Shown: one piece after another, positions 39,743 to 48,757 of the stretch
How positions within the stretch are numbered: position 1 is the first letter of the stretch
Layout of the letters: each line of letters begins with the position of its first letter
Assembly (NCBI GenBank): GCA_963668585.1
Contig: OY764869.1
Location: 3,348,001 to 3,412,000 of the forward strand
Direction of reading: 5' to 3'
Length of the DNA: 64,000 bases
Origin: Bin87 sp963668585
GTDB taxonomy: Bacteria > Chloroflexota > Dehalococcoidia > Lucifugimonadales > UBA3495
Program-made: the position numbers and the translations under genes
Notes under the pieces: model-generated
The model's input: only the letters and a program-made list of their open reading frames with translations
Databases searched by the model: none
What the model was told of the DNA's origin: nothing

Positions 39743-40780
39743 TCAGCTCTCGACCGCCGCTGCGCCGGCCAACTGGTACAGCAGCGCCATGCGTATTGCG
39801 ACGCCATTGGTAACCTGCTCCTCGATCAGGGAGCGGTCTCCGTGCGCCAGTCCGCTGCTCACCTCGATGCCCTCGTTCATGGGGCCGGGATGCATCAACA
39901 GCGCTCCGGGGTTCGCCCGAGCCATCCGGGCGTCGTTGACCTGCCACCGGCGGATGTATTCGCGCAGGCTCGGGAAGAAACCGCGTTCCTGTCGTTCAGA
40001 CTGCAATCGCAGCGCCATCACAAGATCTGCCTGTTCAATGGCGGCGTCCAGGTCCGGTTGCACCGTCACGTTGGCCAGCGGGTTGGCCAATCCGTTGCTG
40101 CCGTGGTCGGATCCCCATCCGGCTGAAGTGAACGGGTCGGGCATCAGCGTGGAAGGGCCGCACAGAACCACGCTGGCCCCCATGTTGGCGAATCCCCAAA
40201 CCGCGGACCGCGCCACCCGGCTGTGGAGCACATCCCCCACAATCACCACCTTTCGCCCGGAAAGTTCTCCCAGATATTGACGCGCGGTGTAGAGGTCCAG
40301 CAAGCCTTGCGTCGGGTGAGCGTGCGCTCCGTCACCGGCATTGATCACTGCTACGTTCGCCAGGTTTCTCGCCAGGAAATGTGGCGCGCCGGCATGGGGA
40401 TGCCGGACCACGATGACGTCCACACCCATCGCCTGCAGGGTCAATCCCGTGTTCAGCAGAGACTCGCCTTTCTCGATGCTGCTGGCGCTGGCCGTCATGT
40501 TGATCACGTCAGCGCTTAGTATCTTCCCGGCTTCTTCAAAGGAAATCCGCGTCCGGGTGCTGGCCTCGTAAAATAGGGTAACGACCACTCGACCGCGCAG
40601 CGCCGGAACCTTCTTGACATCCCGCTCCAGCACACCGCGCATCGCTGCCGCGTTGTCCAGAGTCGCCGTGAGTTCCTCAATGGTGAAGTCGTCCAGATCC
40701 AAAACATGCCTGCGTAACCCCGTATCCCGTCGCGCATCGGCGGGCAACGCCCCCGCTTCATTTGACGCAGTGGAAACCAT
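39743..40780 (-). CDS. pyrB: aspartate carbamoyltransferase catalytic subunit
   Basis: A 345-residue PyrB, which joins carbamoyl phosphate and aspartate. The carbamoyl-phosphate loop FYEASTRTRISFE is near residue 72 and the HAHPTQGLLDLY segment near 158; the aspartate loop region includes ALRLQSERQERG. The length is a little above normal because of about 25 polar N-terminal residues. Its start overlaps the pyrR stop by one base. Confidence 0.96.
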   Translation of the reverse strand: MVSTASNEAGALPADARRDTGLRRHVLDLDDFTIEELTATLDNAAAMRGVLERDVKKVPALRGRVVVTLFYEASTRTRISFEEAGKILSADVINMTASASSIEKGESLLNTGLTLQAMGVDVIVVRHPHAGAPHFLARNLANVAVINAGDGAHAHPTQGLLDLYTARQYLGELSGRKVVIVGDVLHSRVARSAVWGFANMGASVVLCGPSTLMPDPFTSAGWGSDHGSNGLANPLANVTVQPDLDAAIEQADLVMALRLQSERQERGFFPSLREYIRRWQVNDARMARANPGALLMHPGPMNEGIEVSSGLAHGDRSLIEEQVTNGVAIRMALLYQLAGAAAVES

Positions 40781-41322
40781 CAGGCTACCCCCCGCTCAAG
40801 AATGGACACGTCGTCAACGCCGTCAGTTTCCAGGAAGCGGACGCGCACCAACTCCATCTGTCGCGTTGGTATGTTTTTGCCGACGAAATCGGCGCGGATG
40901 GGCAACTCGCGGTGCCCACGGTCCACCAGCGTAGCCATTTGTATGCGGAGGGGCCTTCCCAAATCGCTGATGGCGTCCATGGCGGCCCGCACCGTCCGGC
41001 CGGTGTACAGCACGTCATCCACCAGCACCACCGTCCGCCCGCCCACGTCAACGGGCATATTGGTAGGACGAATGCGCATCCTCGGGCGTTCGGATAAATC
41101 GTCCCGGTACAGATTGATGTCGAGGTGGCCGACGGGTACCGTTATCCCTTCCGCCTGCTGGATCTGCGCGGCCAACCGCTCGGCCAACGGAACACCACGG
41201 GTGCGAATGCCTATCAGCAGCAGGCCGTCCGCACCATGATTCCTCTCCAGGATCTCATGGAACATTCTGGTCGCGGCCCGCCGAATTTCGTCGTCGTCCA
41301 TAACGCGCCGGCCGGGCATCAT
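40780..41322 (-). CDS. pyrR: PyrR, pyr operon attenuation protein/uracil phosphoribosyltransferase
   Basis: A 180-residue bifunctional PyrR, which binds pyr mRNA when UMP is high and also has phosphoribosyltransferase activity. The start MDDDEIRRAATRMFHEILERN, LLIGIRTRGVPLAERLA near residue 45 and the PRPP motif VVLVDDVLYTGRTVRAA near 97 are diagnostic. ATG 41322 gives the normal length; ATG 41301 is an alternative. The frame is open farther upstream through the terminator of its own leader, which rules out that longer version. Confidence 0.95.
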   Translation of the reverse strand: MMPGRRVMDDDEIRRAATRMFHEILERNHGADGLLLIGIRTRGVPLAERLAAQIQQAEGITVPVGHLDINLYRDDLSERPRMRIRPTNMPVDVGGRTVVLVDDVLYTGRTVRAAMDAISDLGRPLRIQMATLVDRGHRELPIRADFVGKNIPTRQMELVRVRFLETDGVDDVSILERGVA

Positions 41323-41382
41323 GGATTCATCGACTGCATTCACGTCGGTGCCGACTGCTATGTTGCCTGCGGTGGAGATAAG

Positions 41383-41499
41383 AAAAACCCTGCCAAACCG
41401 GTTGACATTCCGACGGCAGGGTTGCGTTCGCTCTTCGGATGCGGGTACATCACTGATCCGCTCCGGTTCACGCACTTGCTTTGCCAGCCTCGCCGGACT
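41383..41499 (-). promoter_or_regulatory. PyrR-dependent attenuator of the pyr operon
   Basis: On the minus strand the leader first carries AGTCCGGCGAGGCTGGCAAA (41499 downwards), a good match to the PyrR-binding loop (core CCnGnGAGGCTnGCAA). About 55 bases later follows a terminator: AACCCTGCC pairs with GGCAGGGTT (41415-41423 with 41386-41394), then TTTTTCTT. The hairpin ends 61 bases before pyrR. High UMP should let PyrR hold the binding loop and allow the terminator to form. The antiterminator pairing was not worked out. Confidence 0.85.
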
Positions 41500-41573
41500 G
41501 TCTTAAAAGCGGCGTAATATGTTCGTTGCTCTATGCTAACACGGGAGTCCGTGTTTGGGAATAGACGTTTGAC

Positions 41574-41606
41574 CGAATTCGTAATATGCCTTGCGAATTA
41601 CGTAAT
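41574..41606. repeat. direct repeat with palindromic end before the pyr leader
   Basis: CGAATTCGTAAT (41574-41585) and CGAATTACGTAAT (41594-41606) form a near-exact direct repeat with eight bases between. The second unit contains the perfect palindrome ATTACGTAAT. It lies right after the VWA stop codon and upstream of the pyr attenuator, and could be an operator. Confidence 0.5.
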
Positions 41607-41614
41607 CTCACTCA

Positions 41615-43642
41615 TCAGGCCACGCGCTTGCGGCGGTTGTTGATGTAGTCCACCAGCATGTACTCACCCAGGTTCTCGCTGCTGCTGTAAAACGCCCGCC
41701 CCCGATTGATTTTTGTCATGCGATCCACAAAATTGACCAACTGGTAGCTGTTCTCCAGCATGAAGGTATTGATCACGATGCCTTCCTGCGTGCACCTCCG
41801 CACTTCCTTCAGGGTTTCCAGTTCCGTCCGGTAGCTGGGCGGGTACGCAAAGTACGCCTGGTCGCCTTCAAGGTGTGCCGTCGGCTCGCCGTCAGTGATC
41901 ACCATTATCTGGCGCGTGCCGCCCTTCTCCCTGGAAAGCAGCTTTCGAGACAGCATCAGCGCATGGTGCAGATTGGTGCCCGACACCCAGTTGTTCCAGG
42001 TCAGCCCGGCCAGGTCTTCCTCGGCCAGTTCGCGGGCATAGTCCGAAAATCCCACAACATGCAGCGTATCCCGGGGGTACTGCTGCCGGATCAACGCGAA
42101 CAACGCCAGGGTTACCTTCTTCGCAGCCGCCCAGTTGTTGAACAACCCCATGGAGCGGCTTTGGTCCAGCAGCACGATGGTGGCCGACCGTGTCATGTGT
42201 TCGTTGCGATAGATCTCAAAATCGTCCGGTCGCAATTGGACCGGGACCTGCGGCCCGCCCCTCACGATGGCATTTTTCACCGTCGCCTGCAGATCCAGTT
42301 GCAGCGGGTCGCCAAACTCGTAGGTCTTGGTGTCCCCCAACAGATCCCCGCCGGCGCCGCGAGTGTCCAGTTCATGGTTCCCGATGCGGTCCTTCTTGAG
42401 TTGTTGGAACACCTCGCGCATGGCCTTCTGCCCGATGCGCCGGATTCCCCGGGCCGTCAGCGACAGGTCGTCGTCCCCGGTGATGTACCCGGCGTCTTTC
42501 AACATCTGCCGCAGCCGGTCCATCTCCTCCCAGGCGCGCCGCGCCTCCTCCCCCAGCAACTCCGCCAACTGTTCCGGATCAACGTCGTCCAGGTTGCCGG
42601 TGCGCATGGCCTGTTGCAGCGACTGCTCCAACTGGTCCAGCGATTGCATCTGCTGCATCGCTTCCATAGCCTGCTCCAGCGTCATGCTGTCATCGCCCAG
42701 GAAGGGATACTGCCGCGCCAGATCATCCGGCGGCATCAGGGATTGCATCAGGCTGGCGAATTCGGACATTTCGTCCATCAGGCGCGGGTCCATCGCCGAC
42801 TGCATGGCGTCTTCCAGTTCGCGCCGGGCGTCGGGTGACAGGCTGTCCATGAGCGACTGCATCTGAGCCATCTGTTGCTGGATGCGCTCCATCAACTCGT
42901 CAAGGCTCTGCGGCGGGTCGTCGCCGAACATGGGGCCCCACTTCTGCATGAAGTTCTCGAAGCCCGGGTCCCGCCCTTCCATGCGGTCGCGGAGCATCTG
43001 GTTGAGGTCGCGCATCATTTCGCGCATGGCCTCCATCTGCTCCGGCGTCATGTTCTGCATCTGGTCGCGCATCTGGTCGGAAATGTTCTGCGCCGACTGG
43101 CTTTTCAACATCTCCAGCAATTCCTGGAACTGCTGCTGAGCGTCGGGGTCCATGAAGTCGTAATCCATCAAACCCTGAATTTGCCCCCCAATGCCATCCG
43201 GCAATTCATCCAGCTTGTCCAGGTTGCGCTGGGCTCGTTCCTGCAGCATGCGATTCAACATTCGCTGCTGTTCCTTGCCCTCCATATCCTCCGGTTCCGC
43301 TTGGTCAGACGCCTCATCCAGCCTGCGCTGAATGCCTTCCCGCTCCGTTCGCAGGATGTTCTCCAGCCGTTCCTTGATGTCGTCCACAACCGAATCGAGG
43401 TTGCTCTGCTGCAACTGCTGGCGTCGTTCCTGCTTGAGTTGTTCCATCAACTGCCGCAGGTTGGGCATTTGGGAACCTTCCCGGTTCTGCATCCCGTTGC
43501 GGAACAGGTCGCGCAGTGCCCGGGACAAATCGCCGTGCTGCAGCAGGTCATCCGACAGCGCATCCATCAACTCGCTGGCGTCAACGTCGAAAATCTGCTG
43601 GGTGCCATCCCATTGGGAGTAGCGATAGCGCTGATACAGCAT
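41615..43642 (-). CDS. VWA-domain protein with long Gln/Met-rich helical region
   Basis: A 675-residue protein. Residues 60-430 are rich in Gln, Met, Asp, Glu and Arg, with strings such as MRDQMQNMTPEQMEAMREMM, and look like long helices. The C-terminal von Willebrand A domain has an intact metal site: LLDQSRSMGL (DxSxS) near residue 485, GTNLHHAL near 550 and ITDGEPTAH. Proteins with this make-up often work with MoxR-type AAA ATPases or act like chelatase D subunits; no such ATPase is next to it here. The ATG at 43642 has GGAGG six bases upstream; a longer start was rejected. It is followed by the direct repeat and the pyr leader. Confidence 0.82.
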   Translation of the reverse strand: MLYQRYRYSQWDGTQQIFDVDASELMDALSDDLLQHGDLSRALRDLFRNGMQNREGSQMPNLRQLMEQLKQERRQQLQQSNLDSVVDDIKERLENILRTEREGIQRRLDEASDQAEPEDMEGKEQQRMLNRMLQERAQRNLDKLDELPDGIGGQIQGLMDYDFMDPDAQQQFQELLEMLKSQSAQNISDQMRDQMQNMTPEQMEAMREMMRDLNQMLRDRMEGRDPGFENFMQKWGPMFGDDPPQSLDELMERIQQQMAQMQSLMDSLSPDARRELEDAMQSAMDPRLMDEMSEFASLMQSLMPPDDLARQYPFLGDDSMTLEQAMEAMQQMQSLDQLEQSLQQAMRTGNLDDVDPEQLAELLGEEARRAWEEMDRLRQMLKDAGYITGDDDLSLTARGIRRIGQKAMREVFQQLKKDRIGNHELDTRGAGGDLLGDTKTYEFGDPLQLDLQATVKNAIVRGGPQVPVQLRPDDFEIYRNEHMTRSATIVLLDQSRSMGLFNNWAAAKKVTLALFALIRQQYPRDTLHVVGFSDYARELAEEDLAGLTWNNWVSGTNLHHALMLSRKLLSREKGGTRQIMVITDGEPTAHLEGDQAYFAYPPSYRTELETLKEVRRCTQEGIVINTFMLENSYQLVNFVDRMTKINRGRAFYSSSENLGEYMLVDYINNRRKRVA

Positions 43643-43758
43643 GGGCGACCTCCGAAACGGTCGGCGAGCCATCCGTGTCCCGGCGAGCGCCGGGCATCCA
43701 ACCGAATGGCGCACGAATGGCGCGATGATAACACAGCCCGTCGATGCAGGCCGCAGGG

Positions 43759-44280
43759 TCAGACCACCTGCGCCCCAAGGATCTTGCCGATATGTCCCAG
43801 CGCCCAGCGATGCGCGTCGCCATCGAAGGACGCGACGCAGTCTGCCGGAATCTCCACGATGTAATCGCGGTTACGGGCGTCTGACGTGGTGTGCATCACG
43901 CAGATATCGGTGCAAACTCCGCAGATGATGATTTTCTCCGGGCTTATCTCGGCCAATCGTTCTTCGAGGTCCGTATTGAAAAACCCGCTGTACCGGTTCT
44001 TGGGAACGACGTTCGATTCGTTCACCCATTCGGCCAGTTCGGATATCACCTCAGGCTCCTCGGTACCAATGACGCAATGCACCGGGAACATCTGAAACTC
44101 CAGGTCGTCCGGCAGGTGATGGTCCGATATGAAAAGTATTTCCGACCCGCCTCGCGCTTCTCGGTCCAGCAACTGCCGCACCGGCTCAATGATGACGCGG
44201 GCATCATCGCCACAATACAGATTGTGGCCCGGTTCCAGGAACCCCCGAACCATATCTACCACCAAAACTGCGTTCGCCAT
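43759..44280 (-). CDS. isochorismatase-family cysteine hydrolase
   Basis: A 173-residue hydrolase of the nicotinamidase/isochorismatase fold. The triad can be placed: Asp in LVVDMVRGF near residue 9, Lys in VVPKNRYSGFF near 93 and Cys in GVCTDICVMHT near 120. Nicotinamidase (NAD salvage) is a likely activity, but isochorismatase or other amidase roles cannot be excluded. ATG 44280 is preferred over GTG 44289 because GGAGG is eight bases before it. Confidence 0.88.
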   Translation of the reverse strand: MANAVLVVDMVRGFLEPGHNLYCGDDARVIIEPVRQLLDREARGGSEILFISDHHLPDDLEFQMFPVHCVIGTEEPEVISELAEWVNESNVVPKNRYSGFFNTDLEERLAEISPEKIIICGVCTDICVMHTTSDARNRDYIVEIPADCVASFDGDAHRWALGHIGKILGAQVV

Positions 44281-44313
44281 ATCACGCACCTCCGGGAATA
44301 CCGCAACCGCGGA

Positions 44314-44817
44314 TTATCGATCGTCGGGATTGAATGTTTCTCCGTCCACAAGGACCTCCTTGATGACGGCGTTCCCCGCTGCACCCAATGATACAACCAC
44401 CTTCACATCCCCCGCCCGCTCGACTATGTGCCCCGTGCCCTCGGGCACAAAGAACGTCCCGATGCCGAAATCGATCCGTCCCTGCTCATTGATCTGCCCT
44501 CGAATGTACACGTCGGAAGACTCCGGTTGGCGCCTGGTCTGTTGGGAACCACACCAAACATCGCCGCATTCCCGCAAAATTACATACACATCCGCGCCGA
44601 CCGGCGCGTCCCCAAGCCATTCATGCAATTCTGCGATCTCATAGTCCAGTATGGCGTAATCGCCCTGCAACAATGAACGCGGATCAACCGGAATCGTCTG
44701 CAACGTCACTTCCCGGCCCTGCGTTACCGCCGTCTGCCGCACGCTGGCGAATACCGCCAGCCCGATCACCTGCGCCGCCACCACCGCGAACAGCAGGATC
44801 GTCATTCGCCGGCTCAT
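44314..44817 (-). CDS. GDYXXLXY-motif membrane-anchored protein
   Basis: A 167-residue protein. One N-terminal membrane segment (ILLFAVVAAQVIGLAVFA) is followed by an extracytoplasmic domain with the signature LLQGDYAILDYEI near residue 50. The GDYXXLXY family is usually paired with DUF2157 proteins, and its start here overlaps the stop of such a gene, as is common. Function unknown; a membrane pair is likely. Confidence 0.88.
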   Translation of the reverse strand: MSRRMTILLFAVVAAQVIGLAVFASVRQTAVTQGREVTLQTIPVDPRSLLQGDYAILDYEIAELHEWLGDAPVGADVYVILRECGDVWCGSQQTRRQPESSDVYIRGQINEQGRIDFGIGTFFVPEGTGHIVERAGDVKVVVSLGAAGNAVIKEVLVDGETFNPDDR

Positions 44818-46043
44818 GATCCAGACCCCGCTTCACGCATTCGCCCTACTAATCGCCGGCGCAGGTATTCCAGGGCAAACCCGCCGGCCAACAGGGTCAC
44901 GCCCGCCACAATGAACGCCACCGACTGCCCCAATAAGCCGAAACCGAATTCAAAGTAACGCGTGAACAGCGTCACCGCGAAAATCGCCACCGCCAGATTG
45001 ATCAGGAATGCACGATTCCAGCGGTAACCCGCCGCAATCATCCCCAGCACGCCGCCGAGCATCACCAGGTTGAACACCCACCACAGCCACGCGCCGCCGA
45101 ACCCAAGCCCCAGCCACATCACGACCGCCGTCAATCCCATCGCGGCGACCGCTCCTGCCTCCCAAACGAATTGTTCCAACCCCTGCTCGGATCGTCGCCA
45201 GGCGACGACGCCCATCGCGACCGCCCCTGCAATTGCCACCATGCCCAATATGAACCAGAATTCCAGCGACAACGATCCAAAGGACAGATCCCAGCCTCCG
45301 ACCTCTTCCCACAGATCGTGGAAACCAGACAGATAAACTGACGCGGCGGCAACCAACACCCCTGAAATATCAAGCAGCATGGCGAAATGCCGTGTTTGTT
45401 CAAACCGCGCATGCGCCCGTCCGGCGGCAAACAGGAAAGCGCCCAGAACCAGCGCCCCGGGTATCAGCAGGGCGAAGGCCTCATCCAATATGTCTGACGC
45501 CCATTCCTGAGCCCGAAATCCCATCGCAGCCAGGAGCAGGATGATCGACAAACCCAATACAGCGCGGGAACGCGTGATGTACGCCAGCGGTGCCACGCCC
45601 AGGAACCAGAGCGGCACCAGGTTCGGGTGATTCACCGGCACATGATACGTCTGCGCCACCAGGTGAATGGACGCGCCGAAAGCGATGGCGCCGAGCAGTA
45701 TGATCGCAATGCCGATGCGCGGGTATTCGAACCGGTACCCCACCAACCACCCGATGACGTAGATTGCCGGCGTGCCGATGACCATGAGCCCCAGTTTCGC
45801 CAGTTTGGGGATTTCGGACCAGTTGGCGGCGATGAATGCGATGATCCCCAGGCCGATCAGGACCGCTCCCATAATGGCGATGACGCTGACCACCCGGTTG
45901 CCGATAGCGCTGCTGGCGGCGGGCGAGTCGTCGATGCCGTAACGCTCGCGTATCGCCTCCGCCTGCTCCGGGGTGATTATTCCGTCGGCCTGCCACAGCC
46001 GAACTTCTTCCCTCAGGCGACGGTCAAATGCATCGCCGGCCAT
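44814..46043 (-). CDS. DUF2157 multi-pass membrane protein
   Basis: A 409-residue protein. A cytoplasmic N-terminus LREEVRLWQADGIITPEQAEAI (typical of DUF2157) is followed by about ten hydrophobic segments. It is paired with the GDYXXLXY protein, whose gene it overlaps by four bases. It overlaps the preceding isocitrate lyase-like gene by one base (TAATG). Function of the family is unknown. Confidence 0.88.
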   Translation of the reverse strand: MAGDAFDRRLREEVRLWQADGIITPEQAEAIRERYGIDDSPAASSAIGNRVVSVIAIMGAVLIGLGIIAFIAANWSEIPKLAKLGLMVIGTPAIYVIGWLVGYRFEYPRIGIAIILLGAIAFGASIHLVAQTYHVPVNHPNLVPLWFLGVAPLAYITRSRAVLGLSIILLLAAMGFRAQEWASDILDEAFALLIPGALVLGAFLFAAGRAHARFEQTRHFAMLLDISGVLVAAASVYLSGFHDLWEEVGGWDLSFGSLSLEFWFILGMVAIAGAVAMGVVAWRRSEQGLEQFVWEAGAVAAMGLTAVVMWLGLGFGGAWLWWVFNLVMLGGVLGMIAAGYRWNRAFLINLAVAIFAVTLFTRYFEFGFGLLGQSVAFIVAGVTLLAGGFALEYLRRRLVGRMREAGSGS

Positions 46044-46924
46044 TAGTCGGCAGCGTTGGCAGTTTCCGCGTAGCCAGCGTCCCGGTCCAGCATCTCCGTC
46101 AGTCCCATCAACTCGAATGCGTCGGTCAGGGGAGTCATCTCACTCACCAGATGCTCGGTGGTGCCGGTGGCTTTCAACTCGCTCATGACGCGACCCACCG
46201 TGTACGCCACCGACATGAACGCGCTGCCGGGGAAAATGACCATCTTGAAACCCAGGCTCTCCAACTCGGACACGTTCAACAGGGGCGACTTTCCGGTCTC
46301 CACGAAGTTGTACAGCAGCGGAACGCTCGTCCGTTCCACCACCTCAGAAGCCTCTTCCGCCGACCGTATGGCCTCCACGAACAGCGCATCCGCTCCGGCG
46401 GCGGTGAAAGCATCGCAGCGACGCATGGTATCGTCCCACCCGGTCACCGCCAGCGCGTCCGTCCTCACGATGATGGTGAAGTCATCGTCAGTCCTTGCGT
46501 CAACGGCGGCGCGGATTTTCTGGGTCATCTCGTCGATGGGCACCACCCGTTTGTCCTCAAGGTGGCCGCAGCGTTTCGGAAATTGCTGGTCTTCAATGTG
46601 GACCGCGGCGACACCCGTCCGCTCGTACTCCCGTATGGTTCGCCGCACGTTCATCGTGCCGCCGTAACCGGTGTCGGCATCCGCAATAACCGGAATCTCC
46701 ACAGCGCCGGCGATGGACGCCGCGTTGGCCAACATCTCGGTCGCCGTGGCCAGCGCCAGGTCTGGGTACCCGATGCGCGCCACCGACGTTCCCGCCCCGG
46801 TCATATACACGGCGGGGAATCCGGTCCGCTCGATGATCGCGGCGGTGAGGCAGTCGTACGCTCCGGGGGCAGTGATAATGCCCGGTTCGTTCAACAGTTG
46901 GCGAAATCTTGTGGTAGTTCGCAT
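46043..46924 (-). CDS. isocitrate lyase/PEP mutase family protein
   Basis: A 293-residue member of the isocitrate lyase/phosphoenolpyruvate mutase superfamily, which act on 2-carboxylate compounds with Mg2+. VYMTGAGTSVARIGYPD near residue 40, PVIADADTGYGG near 80 and the active-site Cys in FPKRCGHL near 118 are all present. The KRCGH motif suggests a C-C lyase (for example methylisocitrate lyase-like or an oxaloacetate decarboxylase), not a mutase. ATG 46924 has GAGG nine bases upstream, so it was taken over the start three codons earlier. Confidence 0.88.
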   Translation of the reverse strand: MRTTTRFRQLLNEPGIITAPGAYDCLTAAIIERTGFPAVYMTGAGTSVARIGYPDLALATATEMLANAASIAGAVEIPVIADADTGYGGTMNVRRTIREYERTGVAAVHIEDQQFPKRCGHLEDKRVVPIDEMTQKIRAAVDARTDDDFTIIVRTDALAVTGWDDTMRRCDAFTAAGADALFVEAIRSAEEASEVVERTSVPLLYNFVETGKSPLLNVSELESLGFKMVIFPGSAFMSVAYTVGRVMSELKATGTTEHLVSEMTPLTDAFELMGLTEMLDRDAGYAETANAAD

Positions 46925-46938
46925 GGCATCCATCCTCT

Positions 46939-47703
46939 TTACGCGGTGAGGCCGCCGTCAATGGTGATAACTTGCCCTGTTATGTAACTCGCGGCCGGGC
47001 TGGCCAGATAAAGCACCGCCGCCGCCACCTCTTCCGCTCCTCCAAACCTTCCGGCCGGAACCCGCGAGAGCACCTGGCCGCGCTGTTCATCCGTCAGACC
47101 GCCCGTCATACCGCCGGCTTCTCCGAGTTCGATGAACCCGGGCGCCACTGCGTTCACGGTTATGCTCCTGCTGGCGACTTCCCTGGCGATGGCCTTGGTC
47201 ATGCCGATCTGCCCGGCTTTTGACGCGGCATAATTCGCCTGGCCCGGGTTTCCCGTGAGTCCCACCACCGACGACACGTTGACCACCCTGCCGTAGCGCT
47301 GCCGCACCATCAGGGGGATGGCAAACCGGGTCGGCAGGAACGTGCCGCGGAGGTTCACTGTCAGCACATCGTCCCAATCGTCCATGGTCATGCGCATCAT
47401 CAATCGGTCCCGGTTGATGCCGGCGTTATTCACCAGGATGTCCAGCCTGCCCAACCGGTCTGCAGTGGTTTTCACCACTGCTTCGGCGGCGTTTTCGTCG
47501 GACACGTCGCCCGGCACCCTCAGCGCTTCACCCCCGGCCGCCCTGATCTCATCAATCACGCTGTCGGCGGCGGACGCGTTGCTGCGGTAATTGATCCCCA
47601 CCGATGCGCCGGCCCCAGCCAGCGCCTTGGCGATCGCCGCTCCGATTCCCCGGGAGGATCCCGTCACCAGGGCAACCTGCCCGCTCAAGTCTATCGTGTA
47701 CAT
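46939..47703 (-). CDS. fabG: 3-oxoacyl-ACP reductase-like short-chain dehydrogenase
   Basis: A 254-residue short-chain dehydrogenase/reductase. The cofactor motif VTGSSRGIGAAIAKAL is near residue 15; the catalytic set NNAGIN, VSSVVG and YAASKAG follows (Asn-Ser-Tyr-Lys). The pattern is that of FabG, the beta-ketoacyl-ACP reductase. The gene sits 16 bases after plsX on the minus strand, a common partner in fatty-acid operons, which supports fabG; other SDR substrates cannot be excluded. Confidence 0.88.
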   Translation of the reverse strand: MYTIDLSGQVALVTGSSRGIGAAIAKALAGAGASVGINYRSNASAADSVIDEIRAAGGEALRVPGDVSDENAAEAVVKTTADRLGRLDILVNNAGINRDRLMMRMTMDDWDDVLTVNLRGTFLPTRFAIPLMVRQRYGRVVNVSSVVGLTGNPGQANYAASKAGQIGMTKAIAREVASRSITVNAVAPGFIELGEAGGMTGGLTDEQRGQVLSRVPAGRFGGAEEVAAAVLYLASPAASYITGQVITIDGGLTA

Positions 47704-47719
47704 CGTCGTCCTTCATCCT

Positions 47720-48757
47720 TCACCCATCCAGCACGCCGGTGCGACGCACCTCGGACAGTTCCTGTCGGAATCCTTCAACCAGGTCGATGCTGTGGCAGAG
47801 CAGTCCGGTATTGATTGCGCCGGCAATGCCCTGGGCTGTGGAGGAACCGTGGCCTATCATCACCAACCCGTTCACGCCAAACAGCGGGCCGCCCATGGTC
47901 CGCGGCAGGTTCATGTTGGTCCACAACGCGCCGGCGATCTGCCTGAGTTGATTCTCCGGCAAAAACTCAGCCAATTGCCTCTGGAGATACGGAGCCAGGG
48001 CCGAGCCCAATCCCTCCGCGAATTTGATCAGTATGTTCCCGATAAAACCGTCGCATACGATCACGTCGGCTTTGTCCGTGAAAAAGTCCATCCCCTCCAC
48101 GTTGCCCACGAAGTTGAGGTGGCTTTGTTGAAACAGCGAATGACTCTCCTGCACCTGCCGGTTCCCCTTGGCCGACTCCTCCCCGACACTCAGCAATGCC
48201 ACCCTGGGGTTGTCGATCTGCAACCGGCGTCGCGCGAACACCACGCCCAGCGCGGCGAAACTCAACAGCAGCGACGGTCGGCAGTCAACGTTGCTCCCCA
48301 GGTCAACCACGGTGGTTTTGGGAGCCAGGCCCAGGAAATTCCCACCAATGCACGGGCGTTCCAAACCGTCCAGCAAGCCCAGCGTCATGGTCGCTGTGGC
48401 CATCGTCGCCCCCGTGGAACCCACCGACACCACCATGTCCGCTTCACCGGATTCCAGCAATTTCGTCGCCGTGACAATCGATGAACGCGGCTTTCGGCGC
48501 AATGCCGAGATCGGATGCTCGTTATCCTCGACCTTGCCTTCCGACGGCGCTACCCGAATGGTCTGTCCGTTTACCGACGCGCCGCACTTGGCCAACTCTG
48601 CATTCACCGGGTCGGGGTCGCCCACCAGGGTAATGTCCAACTCAGGATGGGATTCCAGGGCCGCCAGCGCGCCGGCGACGGTTTCCGGCGGTCCGTAGTC
48701 ACCGCCCATTGCGTCCAGTGCGATGCGGATCCGCGGTTTGCTTCCATTGCTGGTCAT
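47720..48757 (-). CDS. plsX: phosphate acyltransferase PlsX
   Basis: A 345-residue PlsX, which makes acyl-phosphate from acyl-ACP for phospholipid synthesis. The start IRIALDAMGGDYGPPETV, SVGSTGATMATATMTLG near residue 110 and the C-terminal GVNGLVMIGHGSSTAQGIAGAI are diagnostic. It overlaps the preceding hotdog gene by ATGA and is followed by fabG. No plsY or acpP is in the window. Confidence 0.97.
   Translation of the reverse strand: MTSNGSKPRIRIALDAMGGDYGPPETVAGALAALESHPELDITLVGDPDPVNAELAKCGASVNGQTIRVAPSEGKVEDNEHPISALRRKPRSSIVTATKLLESGEADMVVSVGSTGATMATATMTLGLLDGLERPCIGGNFLGLAPKTTVVDLGSNVDCRPSLLLSFAALGVVFARRRLQIDNPRVALLSVGEESAKGNRQVQESHSLFQQSHLNFVGNVEGMDFFTDKADVIVCDGFIGNILIKFAEGLGSALAPYLQRQLAEFLPENQLRQIAGALWTNMNLPRTMGGPLFGVNGLVMIGHGSSTAQGIAGAINTGLLCHSIDLVEGFRQELSEVRRTGVLDG

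Noticed and set aside
38456..40126. A 556-residue open frame opposite pyrC and pyrB
   Set aside because: Antisense shadow of the pyr operon; no domain and Arg/Gln-rich composition.
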